Part shown: positions 1 through 12,679 of the stretch, piece after piece
Position numbering within the stretch: position 1 is the stretch's first letter
How the letters are laid out: each line of letters starts with the position of its first letter
Source of the DNA: Bradysia coprophila
Lineage: Eukaryota > Arthropoda > Insecta > Diptera > Sciaridae
Length of the DNA: 64,000 nt
NCBI RefSeq assembly: GCF_014529535.1
Contig: NW_023503370.1
Location: forward strand, 806,001-870,000
Direction of reading: 5' to 3'
Notes under the pieces: generated by a model
What the model was told of the DNA's origin: nothing
What the model saw: the letters and a program-made list of their open reading frames with translations, nothing else
The model's database searches: none
Translations under genes and position numbers: made by a program

Positions 1-1874
1 GCGATTGAACTTCCGCATTTCGCTTATTTCAACGACGATTATCACACAACGAGCAATGTCATGAGCATTCGTACACAGGTGGTTTGTTTTATTATTGGAC
101 TAGGTATGATTAAACGAATGGTATTTTTAGAGAGATCGCATCAATTTAGAGAGACAATCGAATATATTCTGGGACGAGAACGTTTGGTATGTCTACAACA
201 GGTCAGAGTTGTTGTTTGTATTAAATGCAAGAGGGCCATTTGACTTAACATTTGTGCTTAGGCATCTTATGAGGAAGTCCCGAGTACAGGTTTTAATAAT
301 TCAGCAACACAACTCTTAATCTTCTAAGTAAGTTTGAGTCACCACTGTACATTTAAGATTCTGTTAAAGTACCAGTGAAAAGTTCGTATAATCTCTTTCA
401 TACAGAGCGATGTGCGTCCCTTACATATTTCTCTATTTGGCAGCCACAGAAAAGTAAGAAAATGCTTTTGCCAAAAAGCTTTTTGTTCTTTTTATATTAC
501 CGAAGGACACCGTATTTTTATTGATTCTGTATCACATGGCATACTATCAACCGATTGATTATTTGCTATATTAACCTGTACATCACCCAGTTGCCGTTCA
601 TTATCAGTACAAACAACAAATTATAAACACTTCTTTCCTGTGAAAGAGTCTGATAGTTTGTTCATTGAAGTCGTTTATCCCAACATGGATGTGCAAGCAC
701 GTATCGCGGCCAAAGCGCAAATCAAATCGGTGGAGCTTTATCGAGAAAGTCTTCTCCGAAATACGCCGCGCTTTAGGAGCCGGTAAGTGTTTTGCTGTAG
801 TTCAATTGGTAGGCAGTTTTAAACGGGTCACAATGGGAAATTGAATTTTCAGAATGCTTGAGACTGATGTTGGTGATATATTAGCCAAAGTTAACGAACC
901 AATCAATGCTTGTGCAGTATCGAAACTGAACGATAATTTGGATACTCCGCACTTTGTCAAACGTCCCGTGGATACTTACATTGTTGCTCATCGTACGGGA
1001 ATGATTGAGGCGCGTGTAACTGGTATACCAAATCCTGAGATCATATGGTACAAAAACTGGCATCATATCACCGAAAGCCCAAGAATTAAGGTAATGAGCA
1101 CAGTTAATCGAACGTATCGAGCAAGTACTCATCGAATATACACACACTTTCCAGATGCACCATTACGCGCCTGACACTTACGTATTAGAGATCAGAGATG
1201 CAATTTCGTCCGACACCGCACTATACACTTGTGTCGCTCGTAACTGTTGTGGATGCGTCACATCATCGGCCACAATTCGAGTTGTGCATATAGAAATCGA
1301 AGAATATCCACGATTTGCAAAACGTCTCGATAGTATTGATGTCTCTGCCGGTCACAACGGTCATCTAGAAGTCAGAGTGACTGGTATACCAAAACCGGAG
1401 ATTAAATGGTATAAAAATTGGATTCCGTTGAAGGAAGACCATCGTATCGAGGTAAACTTGAAATGAAGTCTCCATACCGAAATAAATATTTATTCTAATA
1501 ATCTGGCCTCCATCTAGTTCCGTCACTACGATCCAGACAGCTACGTTCTGAATATATACAATGCACAGCCCGACGATTCAGGATTGTATACATGCAAAGC
1601 ACGCAACGAGTCGGGAAGCATAACTACCTCAGCAATGGTACATGTGGAGGGCAATACCGATTTATACCTCTACAAGTCTCTTATCCCACGACCATATCAC
1701 TGTTACTATGATGCCGGCTGGTTGGAAGATTTTGTCAACATTCGCAGACGTCTGGAACGATTAGCCTATAACTTGAGCAAGAAGGAAAGGGACGAACTGC
1801 TGCACCAAAGAGCGCTCGCTAATTACTACGCGAAGTTGCGTCGTCCAAGCATTGATTACTATGACCTTTTGTAG
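1..1874 (+). CDS. Immunoglobulin-repeat (titin/obscurin-like) protein, 3' part
   Basis: This is the 3' portion of a gene whose 5' end lies left of the window. Exons inferred from GT-AG sites and matching phase are 1-78, 262-289, 608-782, 853-1090, 1155-1451 and 1518-1874, giving about 390 residues. The last three exons are certain. The first three are less so, because the frame can also start at the ATG at 685. The protein has two I-set Ig domains, each with a tryptophan in an 'IPxPEIxWYKNW' strand and a 'DSGLYTCKARN'-type F strand. In both domains the usual first cysteine is replaced ('EARVTGIP', 'EVRVTGIP'). The tail of about 65 residues is basic and tyrosine-rich and ends in 'SIDYYDLL'. 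Such domains occur in sarcomeric proteins of the titin, kettin and obscurin/Unc-89 class, but I cannot assign the exact member. Introns are only 63-72 bases between the Ig exons. Confidence 0.8.
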
Positions 1875-4800
1875 AGCACATGGTGTTCGTTAAATTGGCT
1901 AATTAAACATTACTGACTTTTTCGTAAGCTTTTTCTTATCCTCAACTAAAATTACCTCAAACGTTCCAAGTTCCAATAGTTCGGAAATCCCCCGAGGGAG
2001 CTTTCAACTTTCACTTTTATTCCCGAGGTAAACACATTTTCTCACCTGTACGCGGTGTGAAGAGTATTTTATATTATCCTAATTTCCACCAGAATTATTT
2101 CGATTCGGTCACTGAAGCTAAACCAAATTTAATATAGATCGGTTTGTTTGGAAATTCCCACAATGTCCTGAAAATTCGTGAAAATATTTTCGCTAATATA
2201 GGCACTGGCTCAGATTGACCCGAACATAGTTTCAACTCGAACCTGCACCAAAATTTCTGGTTCGACCCGACTTGCCTTGAACCTGAAATTCTCGTTTTCG
2301 GGTTCAACCCGAACCTGAACTTCTACTGTTTGACCCGAATCTGCAATTTTCAGAATGGATCAGGTCGGGTTCGGATAACCCGAAATTTCTATATCAGAAA
2401 TAACAAATTTTCACAAAAATTTACCCGAACCCGATCTGATCCATCCTTAAAGTTTCAGGTTTAAGTAAAACTTGAGAGTGAAAGTTTTGGTTCGGGTCAG
2501 ATTCGTGTCGAACCGATTCAGGTTCAGGTGAAGTTAGGGTCAAACCTGAAATTTTAGTTTACGTGCGGACTCCGGTCAGACCGAACTCTGCCTGTTCTGA
2601 ACATTTAGGCAACAAATAAAACTGTAGGTAAATTTACTGAAGTTTCATTATTTTATTTCATGCATTTATATTACAATGAACAAATTTGCATTTCATATAT
2701 TTTATATCAACCACAAATATTATAAAGCATGTAAAAAAACGTTCTTTTTCATAAGAGATCATATACTTCTTCACCATAATTTTCGTTTTTTTTTAAATTT
2801 AAATATAGAATAATAGTTTTAACTTTGTAAAATCAACGAAAGAGTTCTAAAACAAAACAAAAACATATTTTAAAGAAAAAGAGAAAAAAAATTAATTTAA
2901 AGAATTTTTTTTTAAACAATAATTTCTATATTTTTAAATGATTTTTACGTTTAAAATAAATTTTGTTTACCAATTTAAATTGTTTATAAAGCTGTCTTTA
3001 CTTTTTTATTATAAATTAATGCTAGACATTCTCATATTTTTCACGTTTTTTCGCTTTTCTTTTAGTTTTAGTTAATTAATCCGAAAAAAATTTATTTAAT
3101 TGTATAATATTCACTCCAAATATATGTTCGGATTGTAATCTTTATTGAAAAAGTATTAGTTTTTTTGTTGTCTAAAAATTTGATAAAGAAATTAGTTTAA
3201 TAGAACAAAAATAAAAATAAAATTTAATTTAAGAACAAAAATTTACTACGAGTTAGCTACTTACAAGTATTTTCATTTCATTTTTTTTGTATATTTTGTT
3301 AAACGGTTTTCATTTTAATTTTATTTTATTACTAAATTTATACGTTAAATATTGCTAAATTTTCTGATTTTTAGTTTACTTCCATTTTTTTATATTATTT
3401 TGTTATAATTAATCCGCAAGTTCAAATTATTCTTTTTTTAATTTATTTATTTTTTATTATTTACTTCGACAATCTAATACTAGCTCCTCGCGGGTCCCAG
3501 CAAATAAAACATTGCCGGAACACTGACATTATAAGTTCAATAATTTGGTTCAAATTTGTGTAAATTCAAGAGTCCTTTTTAATGCATATGTGTGTGTGTG
3601 AGAGAGAGAAAATGAAACACCGGTGACTTTTATAAGCTTCGATTAGAACATCACACTCACCAAAAAAAAATCTCGTACGAAATTGTGTGTGTTTTTTTTT
3701 TTAAATATAAACTACCACCTAAAACGAAACGAATTTAGACTCACACAACTTAAATTTAAAATTATGTGATTAAATACACCGTGTAAACTTTGAATTTCTT
3801 TGATTTTTTGTTATTTTAACAATGCCATTTCCCCGGATTACCGTTTCTGGTGATACACTTAAGTGGGAGATATGTTTTCCGAGCGTTTTCTTTCTTAAGT
3901 TCCATAACATTTTCTGCATTTGACGGTAACTTTTTCTTCCTTTTTTAATTTAATTTAATTTTAAAAATATTTTTTTAGTAGAACACACAAAATTACGTAA
4001 TGAATGTTATCAATATTTGCCCTTGGTTACATTTGGCACAACAATTTTTTGTTTTTGTTTTGACGTGTTGAAGAATTAAGATGATTGAAAAAAGATTTTT
4101 AATTCGATTTCCCCCACTACGAGGGACGCTGACAATTTTTCAATTAAACAACAATTCAATAAGTGCACCAAAGCTTTTCAAAACAAATTTTTTGATTTTT
4201 TTTTAACTTTAAAGTTGTAATTTGTTTGGATGGGTGCAATGAAATGTAATAGATGGTGATTGTCTACAAAATTATAGTTAAACTAACAATATATTCAACG
4301 AACAACCACATTACTGTGACGAACCAATCCAAATATTTCTTATTTAAGTTTTAACTGAATTCTGCGGACTGGCCACATGGCCTCATTGAATTTTTCTTAC
4401 TTAAAATTCCTATACTAACGCATTTTCCGAACAGAATTCGCGTCAATTCCTAAAGTTTATCCTTTTCCCTAGCAGATAACCCGACACGTCTTTGGCTAGC
4501 CAGTCCGATCCTGGAATTATCTCAATGTGATTAACTTATTGACCGACAAGCAGCGTACATATTTTTGGATCACCATGTCCCAAGTCTAAACAAAGTGTTT
4601 TTCTAAAAAGGAAATATATTTTTCGAAAACGATCTCTTCGTCGTTTTCTTATTTAATATCACAAAGAAACAAGTGAAACTAAATGCCAGGCTAATATCAA
4701 AAATAAATTTTAGAAGGTGACAAAGTTAAGGTGCAAATATCGAACCGGTGGTGAGAGTGCTTGAACATTTCAGATTTTTTTGTTAGTATTTATCCAATTT

Positions 4801-5016
4801 AATTTTTTCACACGAATTATTTATATTATAACTGAGTTAAGTGACAAGGAACAACGAGCAAATAAATTGAAAACAAAATTTCATTCCTAAATTTAAATTT
4901 CTTCTTTTTTTTAACTCTATGGGCCACACAAATTAGATCCAAGATACTATCTCCATCCAAACTAGTATTAATAACCACGGCGTCAATAAAATTGTTTGTT
5001 GCTCAAACTGTATTTA
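1875..5016. other. AT-rich intergenic region
   Basis: No supported gene was seen. From about 2640 to 4420 the DNA is very AT-rich with many A and T homopolymers and no long codon-like frame. The only clear structure is the palindromic-word array at 2200-2580, listed separately. Confidence 0.6.
2200..2580. repeat. Degenerate CCGAAC/GGTTCGGGT palindromic-word array
   Basis: Short words such as 'GGTTCGACCCGA', 'CGGGTTCAACCCGAACC' and 'ACCCGAACCCGA' recur in both orientations. Two blocks (about 2354-2375 and 2422-2445) are inverted copies built on ATGGATCAGRTCGGGTTCGG. Similar material occurs at 13709-13790 and 21610-21680. Confidence 0.7.
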
Positions 5017-5051
5017 TATATAAAGAAAAGAAATGACGCCATGCCATCAGT
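5017..5051 (+). promoter_or_regulatory. Core-promoter match (TATA box + Inr)
   Basis: TATATAAAG lies at 5017-5025 and an arthropod Inr match TCAGT at 5047-5051, which puts the TATA start at -32 from the Inr adenine (5049). That is the canonical fly spacing. No convincing ORF follows. The 84-codon frame from 5215 starts with TTG and looks random, so the product, if any, may be noncoding. A chance match in AT-rich DNA is possible. Confidence 0.35.
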
Positions 5052-6202
5052 AGTTTTTCTTCACTTTTTTATAGTTTACAATAATTTACAATTTCGTTAA
5101 AATGTGTTTTTTTTGTTCATTTTGTAAAAAAAAAACAAAATTGTTAAATCAAAACCTTAATGGCTTTCCAGAGCCATTATGTACTTGGTTATGTTATAAG
5201 CAAATATTTCTTTTTTGTCGAGACTACAGTTTTTAACAGAACAATCTGATATCTACAGCGAGATTTTGGTTGGAAAACAAAGAAACAAAACAAAACAAAT
5301 TACGTTAGAAATGTGTTATGTCCAATATGTGATGACATCTGGACCGATACGTATATATATATATGCACACAGTCAGTCAGTCAATTCAACTAAAAAGTAT
5401 CCGGTTCCGGTATCACCGATCGATCGATTATTTAAAAAAAAACGAAAACATAATTTGAACATAAAATGAAATACCCGTATAACAATGGAGTCGCTACAAC
5501 ATTTTTTCACTCCGAATCGAATACCACGACCGCGGATTTTTTTAAAACTGTTTTTGTTTGTAATTTTGCTTGCTGACGCACAAGCGATCTTTTGTCAATC
5601 GATAATGTTTTTCCTGAGCAGAATTTCTTTCTCATCACAAGTATGCTTTTAAGGAATTTTTTTTTGAAATTGCCCATCTAAGTGGAGCGGCATTTTTTTT
5701 AAATCGTTTTATCAATTCAAATCTTAGCGAACTGTACAGTATACACGTTTCGATGAACCACCCAGGGGCTATTTGTCAAATTCAAAATGCGCACCGTAAC
5801 AAAAAACGCGGAAAGAGATGCCGGACTGGAACATAATGCTGTCGATTCTTTCCAAACAACGTGGAACAGGGGATGATCAAAAAATCTTTTTTTTCTATTT
5901 CAACGAGTACACTATTCGAATGACCTCATTTAAATCCTTTCATTCCGACAATAGTTCGCTACGACATACCTCTACGGAAGCACTGTCTGTGTCAAATTGG
6001 AAACGGACACGGCATTTTGACGTGTACCTTGTACGGAAACAAAACGCGTGTCGTTGAGATTGATCGATTGAATTGCATGACATTTGAGTCGGTTGAGTGT
6101 CCCCTGCCAGTAAAATTGAATCGAATGAATGATAAACGAAAACAACACAAAATACAACAACTAAAATATTTAAAGAAAAGATTAAAAATGAATCACAATT
6201 AA
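5052..6202. other. Intergenic region, no gene seen
   Basis: Several short overlapping frames (5818-6057, 5940-6296) have no family features and look like chance. I see nothing else here before the fold-back element. Confidence 0.5.
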
Positions 6203-6401
6203 CACGTAGGGGGTAATGCTCGAGCAGGCACTTTAGGCACGCCGGAAAGTGCTTAAGGGGTCGAGGAATACCTCCAAATAAATTTCTAAAAATCAAAAGT
6301 CAAATTTTTGATTTTTAGAAATTTATTTGGAGGTATTCCTCGACTCCCTTAGCACTTTCCGGTGTGCCTAAAGTTGACAAGTCCCAATAACCGGCAACGT
6401 G
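6203..6401. mobile_element. TTAA-flanked fold-back MITE
   Basis: This is an almost complete palindrome. The inner arms of about 68 bp (6231-6298 and about 6305-6373) are nearly perfect complements, and weaker complementarity continues out to CACGT...ACGTG. Identical TTAA tetranucleotides flank it at 6199-6202 and 6402-6405, the target duplication typical of piggyBac-type transposition. It encodes nothing. It lies about 120 bp beyond the stop codon of the minus-strand midnolin gene, so it is probably in or near that gene's 3' UTR. Confidence 0.75.
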
Positions 6402-6521
6402 TTAAAACGATCATCGGATGTAAGACCCGGATTTTATTGATTTTTTTTTAATCTTGTTTTAACGAAACAGAAAATAATTTAAATTTGAAACAAAGAAAAA
6501 AAAACTCTTTGCAGTGAACGC

Positions 6522-9500
6522 TTACGCTGCCGTGTCAACTTCTTCCACTAAATTGTGATTGGTTGTTTGTTGTTCTTGATGTTGTTGTTGCTGCTGCTGC
6601 TGTTGTTGCTGCTGCGACGTGATCGTTGAGGTTATTGTACTATTATTTAATAACGAATTCGATGAGCCAGCCAGCGCTACGATTGCCGTACGCGAATCTT
6701 TGTCGCCGTACGGTGTACTTTTCAATTTGCGCGCTTCACGACGCTCCTTCTTCTGCCGCATCACCAAACGCAATTGGTCCAATTTACTTTTCGTTTTGCT
6801 ATTCTCCTGCTCTATGCTGCTACACTTTATACACACTTGTTTCACCGGTTGAACACACAGCAGGTCGGCGATGCCACTGTTCGACGTGGCCTCTTCGGGA
6901 GCGGTCGGATCGAATGAACGAAATTGACATTGGCAATCGCTGCTATTTAGACTGTCGTTTGATGATTCGTCCAGTTTAAGGATGCGTGCACAGCGACAGC
7001 TTGATAATGGCATTTGAATGGTGCTTGTTGGTTCGTTAATTGGTCTATGTTTATCACAATAGTAATCAGTCGAATGACCAGTGCATTCACCGTATATGCA
7101 GTTTAGAGACCTGGTTGTTGAACATTTGGTGCATATTGTGTCTTTTTGGAAAGTCGTCCGGGTCGGTGCCTGATTGATTCACACATTTTAGTATTGATTT
7201 CAAAATGAAAATTGTAGAGTGGATACACCACTCTTCGGACATGCACCAGTATGTGGATACCTATCGTTCTTTCATTCAAAGAAAGCCTATGAATGACAGA
7301 ACAATTGGTGCGTCCAACTCCTGATACATGTTTGAAGACTGGTGCTTCCACTACACAAAAAAATGCTCACCTGCTTGATTGCTCTGTTAGGCGTTGGCTC
7401 GAAACTGATTCGTGCTCCACGACTGTATTGTGGCGTGGCGCTCAGCAAATCATTTAAAATATGAATAACCGTTGAAATGTCGCGTTTCGGTCGACCGTAT
7501 CGATCCTGTAGTGCTGGATTCAATGTGCCAGAAAAGGTCCCTGAGTAAATACCTTTGCCGTGGTTCTTCATTGACTCGATAACGGCACCACATCCATTCG
7601 CATTTTTCCGTTGATTCTCTTCGGCCACATCGACTTTGTTTGTGAACACTTCTTTCGACAATTTTCTTAACGTTTGAGTTAGATTCCTGGACGCTTCAGC
7701 TAGTGCTCTCGTATCGCCACCATTCAGTCCTACTGGAGCATCACCTGGATTCGAGTCGGCCAGAAAATTACTTTGACCGGCGGTTGTACTTGTTGACGGT
7801 GTTGATTCGTTACTTCGAATGTTGTCGGAGCTTTTCGATCGCCGCAAATAGGCGTTCGTGAACTGCCGTTGCTTCGACTTAGCAATCGGATTGTTTATGG
7901 TACGATGCAACAATGGTGAGCGCAGAGGCTTTGGTGGCCCGTTGCTATTGCTGCTACTGCTGTAGTTATGCTCCAAGGATGATGTGGATGGCTGAGGCTG
8001 GTCACGAACACTAGAATGTACTTGACAATTTGAATCGCATTCGTTTGAGTTACTGTTAGAATCTAATCGTTTGCATAAGCACGAGGTAAGTTTGGCTGTA
8101 ATCGGATCGGTTGCGTTGCTGGTTGATGCGGCAAAGTCGGCAATGGGAATGCTTTTTATCGGTATCGTTTTAATGGGACTGGAGACTAGATTTGATAATG
8201 ATTTTATCGGAGACTGTTCCAGCAATGAGTCACTTTCGAAACTAGAATCGTCACTCGATTGTTGTTGTTGCTGCTGCTGTTGCTGCATGTTTGATAAAGA
8301 ATGGACGATATTTTTCAAGTCTTCGAGTTGGCGACTAGTGAGAATTAGGTCACGTTGGCGAGCGGTTGACGGTGTTTCGGTTGTAGTAGCTAGATCAGTG
8401 TTAGACGTCGAAATCGATGTGTTACTTTCGCTCAGATCAATTGAATTCGAACGCGACCGTTGAGTGGTCTCCGTAGTAACGGTTTCGGTGTGACTGATAG
8501 TTGCCGATGGATGTGATGATTGTGCTGCTGAAATTTTCGATTTAATTGAATTTTTCGTTCGAGCTGCATGCGATGGACTTGATGGATTGACCGTGCTCAA
8601 CTGCAGTTGAATCAGCATCATATGATCGCCAAGTCGCATGCTTAAATTCAGTGGCGTTTTTCCACTCAAAAAGTCATTGACTTGTGAATCATTCAACGAT
8701 TCCAATGCTTGCATGACGGTATTTTCTGGTCGTTGTGCCTATAAAATTATGAAATGCATTTTTCGTTGGTGTTATTTGAGCAAACAATTAAACGAAAAAT
8801 AAAAGCTGGTCCTACCAATAAACCGGTTTCGACATTTGGTATCAAGATGATTTTCGATTCATCCATGAGTCCGTTATCCTTCAATGTCCCCTCTTGTAAT
8901 TCTCTGCAACGAAAACAAAATGTTAGGAACTCGGTTTTGAAACACTTGATTTTCGTAATTCGTAATTGTACGACTTAAGCCGTTGAAATGGAGAAACCTT
9001 GACTTGCGTAATTCAACTTATACGACTTTAGCAGTTGAAATGGATGCCGCATGTTCGTAATGTGACAGAAAATGGAAAATGCGAAAACATTCAAAACTGA
9101 ATACATAAAAAGCACAAGGTAAAAGCACTAAATGTATATAGAAGACGCAAATTTAAGTCTAAATAGGTGTCAATATATCAATAATTATACGATGGGATCT
9201 GTAGACACTCGCTCAGAATAAGTGGTTACCCTGACCTGAAAATAATTATGACATACGTCATGTGGAATTGTAAATTATTACAACAGGGTTTATTATTGGT
9301 AAAGTTTACCGAATTTACCCAAACATACCGAGATTTATTGAAAATTTACTAAAACTACCAAACAACAAATTCTGTAAATTTTGAACATTTTCAGAAAACT
9401 CGGTAAATTTTGGTAACTTTCAGTTAATTCGGTAAATCTGTTTACCTATAACAGGCCCTGTACACACTACCAGAATATGCGTAGCTAAATAGATTCTGGT

Positions 9501-11275
9501 ACAACAAAATCGTTCTCAGAGCATTGAAAATCGATAGCGGCAAAAAACGTTTACGACACTATCGGATTGACTCACGACAAAGCAAGGTAACAGAAGAAAA
9601 AAGTAATGCAAATATTTTCATATCGTTTCTTTTCTTAATGTCATTGCAAAATTACCATTAAAACTGCTATTAGTATCAAAATACTACTCCATTCGACGTG
9701 GGAAAACTTCTATTACTCTGCTAGGTGCTTTGCTCACGAATACTTATATTCCTATGTTCTACTAATATTGTTTTTAATGTTCATATTTCATACAAATTGT
9801 ATTTGTAGAATCATATTGCGGAGAGTGTTTGATGCACATAATTTCACTCTTCAGTCAAAAACCACTAACAACATTTTCAAACACGGTAGCAATCGAGAGT
9901 AAGTGTAAAAATATTGGCTGCCCAAATTAGACTCAAAAGTAATCCTCGAGTTCGTTTTGCTAAAATGTAAAGCCTCGCTGAAAGATTTATCGCATATATA
10001 CGACTGATTAGCAACACAGATTCGACAGCTGACCAGAAATAAAACATTTTTCAACAATATGCATAAGTAGTCCCGGTCAAATCACAATCCATTATGTATC
10101 GGGTACATTTTGTAAAGGATTTCTCTCTCTTTCTCTCTTTTATAAAAGGCAAATACCAGTAGCTCTGATTCCGAAGCATACAACATACACAGTCAAAAAA
10201 AAAAAAAAATTGTCAACAAAAGGCACGTCACGAAAGGATATTACGAAATTATAATTCCTAAAGAATGCAATATGAATAAGGAACGACATGTGAATGCTGG
10301 CATTTTCGTGTACTGTTAAGTTGTTCATCACGGGTGAACCACTTTACCATAAAAATTGTCGTAAAATACCATCGATTTTAGGCAATTGCCGAAGAAGACA
10401 ATTAAGTTACTATAACAGAAAATCGTTGTTGCCGAAAACTATAAACATTCAACAGGGCTGGTACAAAAATCAAAAATGTTCTAAGCAGCGACAATGAAAT
10501 TTGTTCAAAGTTATTACACCCCTGTGTTGTTCATGAAAGCTCCAATTCGAGCATGAATACACCGAATATCGATCTGCCCAAACCTAACATCGTATACAAA
10601 GTGTGTAACGACACTCTTCGCTTTGAAGTTTTGCGAGATTTCATGTAATTATCGAATCCTCCCTTCTGTGATTACGAATCTACTGAATTCTGAGCAGTTT
10701 TGGACACATTTCGATTTTTATTTTGGACGAAATCGAAAACATATAATTCAATATCCTGTAGAAAGAGATGAAGCCGCACATATAGAGAGATCGAATAAAA
10801 AAAATGTTTAGTCGTCACGTCATCAAAAAATGCTTGATTGTAACAACTTCTTCTGATTGTAAATGCAACAAAACGAGACAACAAAATCTATCAGCTGGGT
10901 AAATGAACAAAATGGCACCCGAGCTGTTCGAATAAAGGAATGATTAATCGCACAGCAAGTGAACAAGCCGATACACACAGAAAGTGCTTCGTAATGATTT
11001 TCTTATTTGAAAATTAATTGAAAATTAAAATTTTAAAATTTTGTGTTTTTCACTTACTTTTCACGATGCAGTAAACAAATCCGATCTTTGGCCACTTTCA
11101 GTTTCTTTGCTATGATTTTCTTCAAACTTTCGACCGTAATTTGACTTTCGACCACAACAGAAAAATTGCCTCCCGTCGTTGTGGTAATATTAAGGGTAAT
11201 CTGTGATACAACAGAAGATGAGCCACACCCAAGTGCTAAATCTCGTGAATCACTTCCTGACGGAAACTTTTCCAT
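6522..11275 (-). CDS. stx: Midnolin orthologue (stuxnet), proteasome-targeting Ubl protein
   Basis: Exons on the minus strand are 11275-11058, 8903-8816, 8738-7371 and 7169-6522 (773 aa). All phases join exactly. An N-terminal ubiquitin-like domain (about residues 22-102) runs from '[19 protein letters not shown]' to '[13 protein letters not shown]'. It is followed by the midnolin signature '[15 protein letters not shown]' and '[19 protein letters not shown]'. A Ser/Thr-rich linker with a Q9 run (about 254-262) follows, then '[18 protein letters not shown]'. The last exon has a Cys/His cluster (C571, C574, C582, C587, C596, H599), a basic helix '[18 protein letters not shown]' like midnolin's C-terminal helix, and a Q11 run. 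Midnolin delivers nuclear proteins to the proteasome without ubiquitin, and fly stuxnet promotes Polycomb degradation. The 2.15-kb second-longest span (8904-11057) is an intron with no gene seen. Confidence 0.92.
9280..9460. repeat. Inverted AATTTACCG-word array with AGGCCCTG cap
   Basis: In the first midnolin intron, words such as GGTAAAGTTTACCGAATTTACC and GGTAAATTCGG occur in both orientations. The stretch ends in ACAGGCCCTG (9451-9460) and starts near ACAGGG (about 9283). It encodes nothing and belongs with the similar arrays described in the findings. Confidence 0.55.
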
Positions 11276-12103
11276 TTTTGTTCTTCAAAACTTTTCAACA
11301 CAGCACCCGAAAAACGTTTCGATCAAAGAAATAATCGAAAAAAAAAATCTGTATGGCTCACACTAATGCACACCAAGAGGAACGACGAACGAGTTCTTTT
11401 TTTGCAAATGGTTCGTTGTGTGCCACACAAACGGACGCACCGCCGCACCCAGGCAAAACCGAATTTTTATCAGCGATTTTTCGATCGAACTTCACAAAAA
11501 TATCACCGTTCAAGCTACCGACGAATTCAAATGAATTGATCTTCCGTGTAAGAAAATTGTCACTATAATTATCTAAAAATCATTTTTAATATTTTTGATT
11601 AAAAAAACTCTGTTTGAAATGAACTTTATGACATCTCAATAGAAAATCAAAGTATGACTGTGTGACCAGCAATATGACACTTTATACGATTTATTTGTAG
11701 AACTTGGGACAAAACACAGAAATTTTGTTTTTGCCAAGTTCGTTTCTCTTGTACACACTGTATATCGACTGCACCGACGGCACCGACTGCATGGGGAGTT
11801 TATTATGTTGGTATTTCGTAAAGTGAACAGCATTTAAAATAGGCCGTAAAGGCTCTTGTGGTATTATTGATTCACATTGAGCCTTGATTTCCACTTACTC
11901 CGTTTACGCTTCGTTTGCTGTCCGTTTACTCTTTGAACAATTCAAAAGAGGCGTGGTTTAGCTAAATGGAGGCAAAACGGCGAAAGTGAAAATCAAGCAT
12001 TAGAAGAGATCGTCTTGTGTACTGAAAGTTTTGTTTGGAAAAATCCACCAAAATTGTGAAATTCAGGAGTTTAAATGGAATATATTTATGGACTTTTAAC
12101 GTA

Positions 12104-12307
12104 GCTCCTTAGAATTGTTTATGCTCAAAACAAACGAGGCATTGAAAACGTGTTTTGGTCCTATTTTTCATGACGAAATTTTCGAAACTGTCAAATGAAG
12201 TTAGAACTTTTTCTATTCAAAATCACGATTGCTGCATCTGTCAATGAAAACTAGGACCAAAACACGTTTTCAATGCCTCGTTTGTTTTGAGCATTACATA
12301 CTGGAGC
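12104..12307. mobile_element. TA-flanked fold-back MITE, 204 bp
   Basis: The arms, about 55 bp each, start GCTCC and end GGAGC, and include 'GAGGCATTGAAAACGTGTTT' and its exact complement. They surround a roughly 90-bp centre. TA dinucleotides flank the element at 12102-12103 and 12308-12309, as for Tc1/mariner-derived MITEs. There is no coding capacity. Confidence 0.7.
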
Positions 12308-12679
12308 TACGCGGGTCATTGTAATCGATATATTTTTAACAGAAAATAAATGAAATGAAATGAAAAATGATATTCATTTTTATCGAGGGCACCAAAAAAT
12401 TATTGTCTGAACCTCCACGAATTGTATTGACTTTTGTAGTAGCACACTTTGTATTTCTTTATACTCGTAAGCGGAGATAGTTATTTGGATCACAAGAAAC
12501 GAAAGTAAAGAAATTCAACCGTGTGCGAGAGTTGCTGCGCGCGCCGAAGGCAAGGGCCGCAATCCCACAGGTTGAATTTCTATACGTCGTCCCGTGTGAT
12601 TCACATAACATTTTATAACGAGAACTACGAAAATTGAATTGAGGCACATAAACTCGATGAATTACTTTCGTCCCTTGAA

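Noticed and set aside
8071..8463. 130-codon plus-strand frame with a cysteine run
   Set aside because: Antisense shadow of the midnolin poly-glutamine and Ser/Thr-rich exon.
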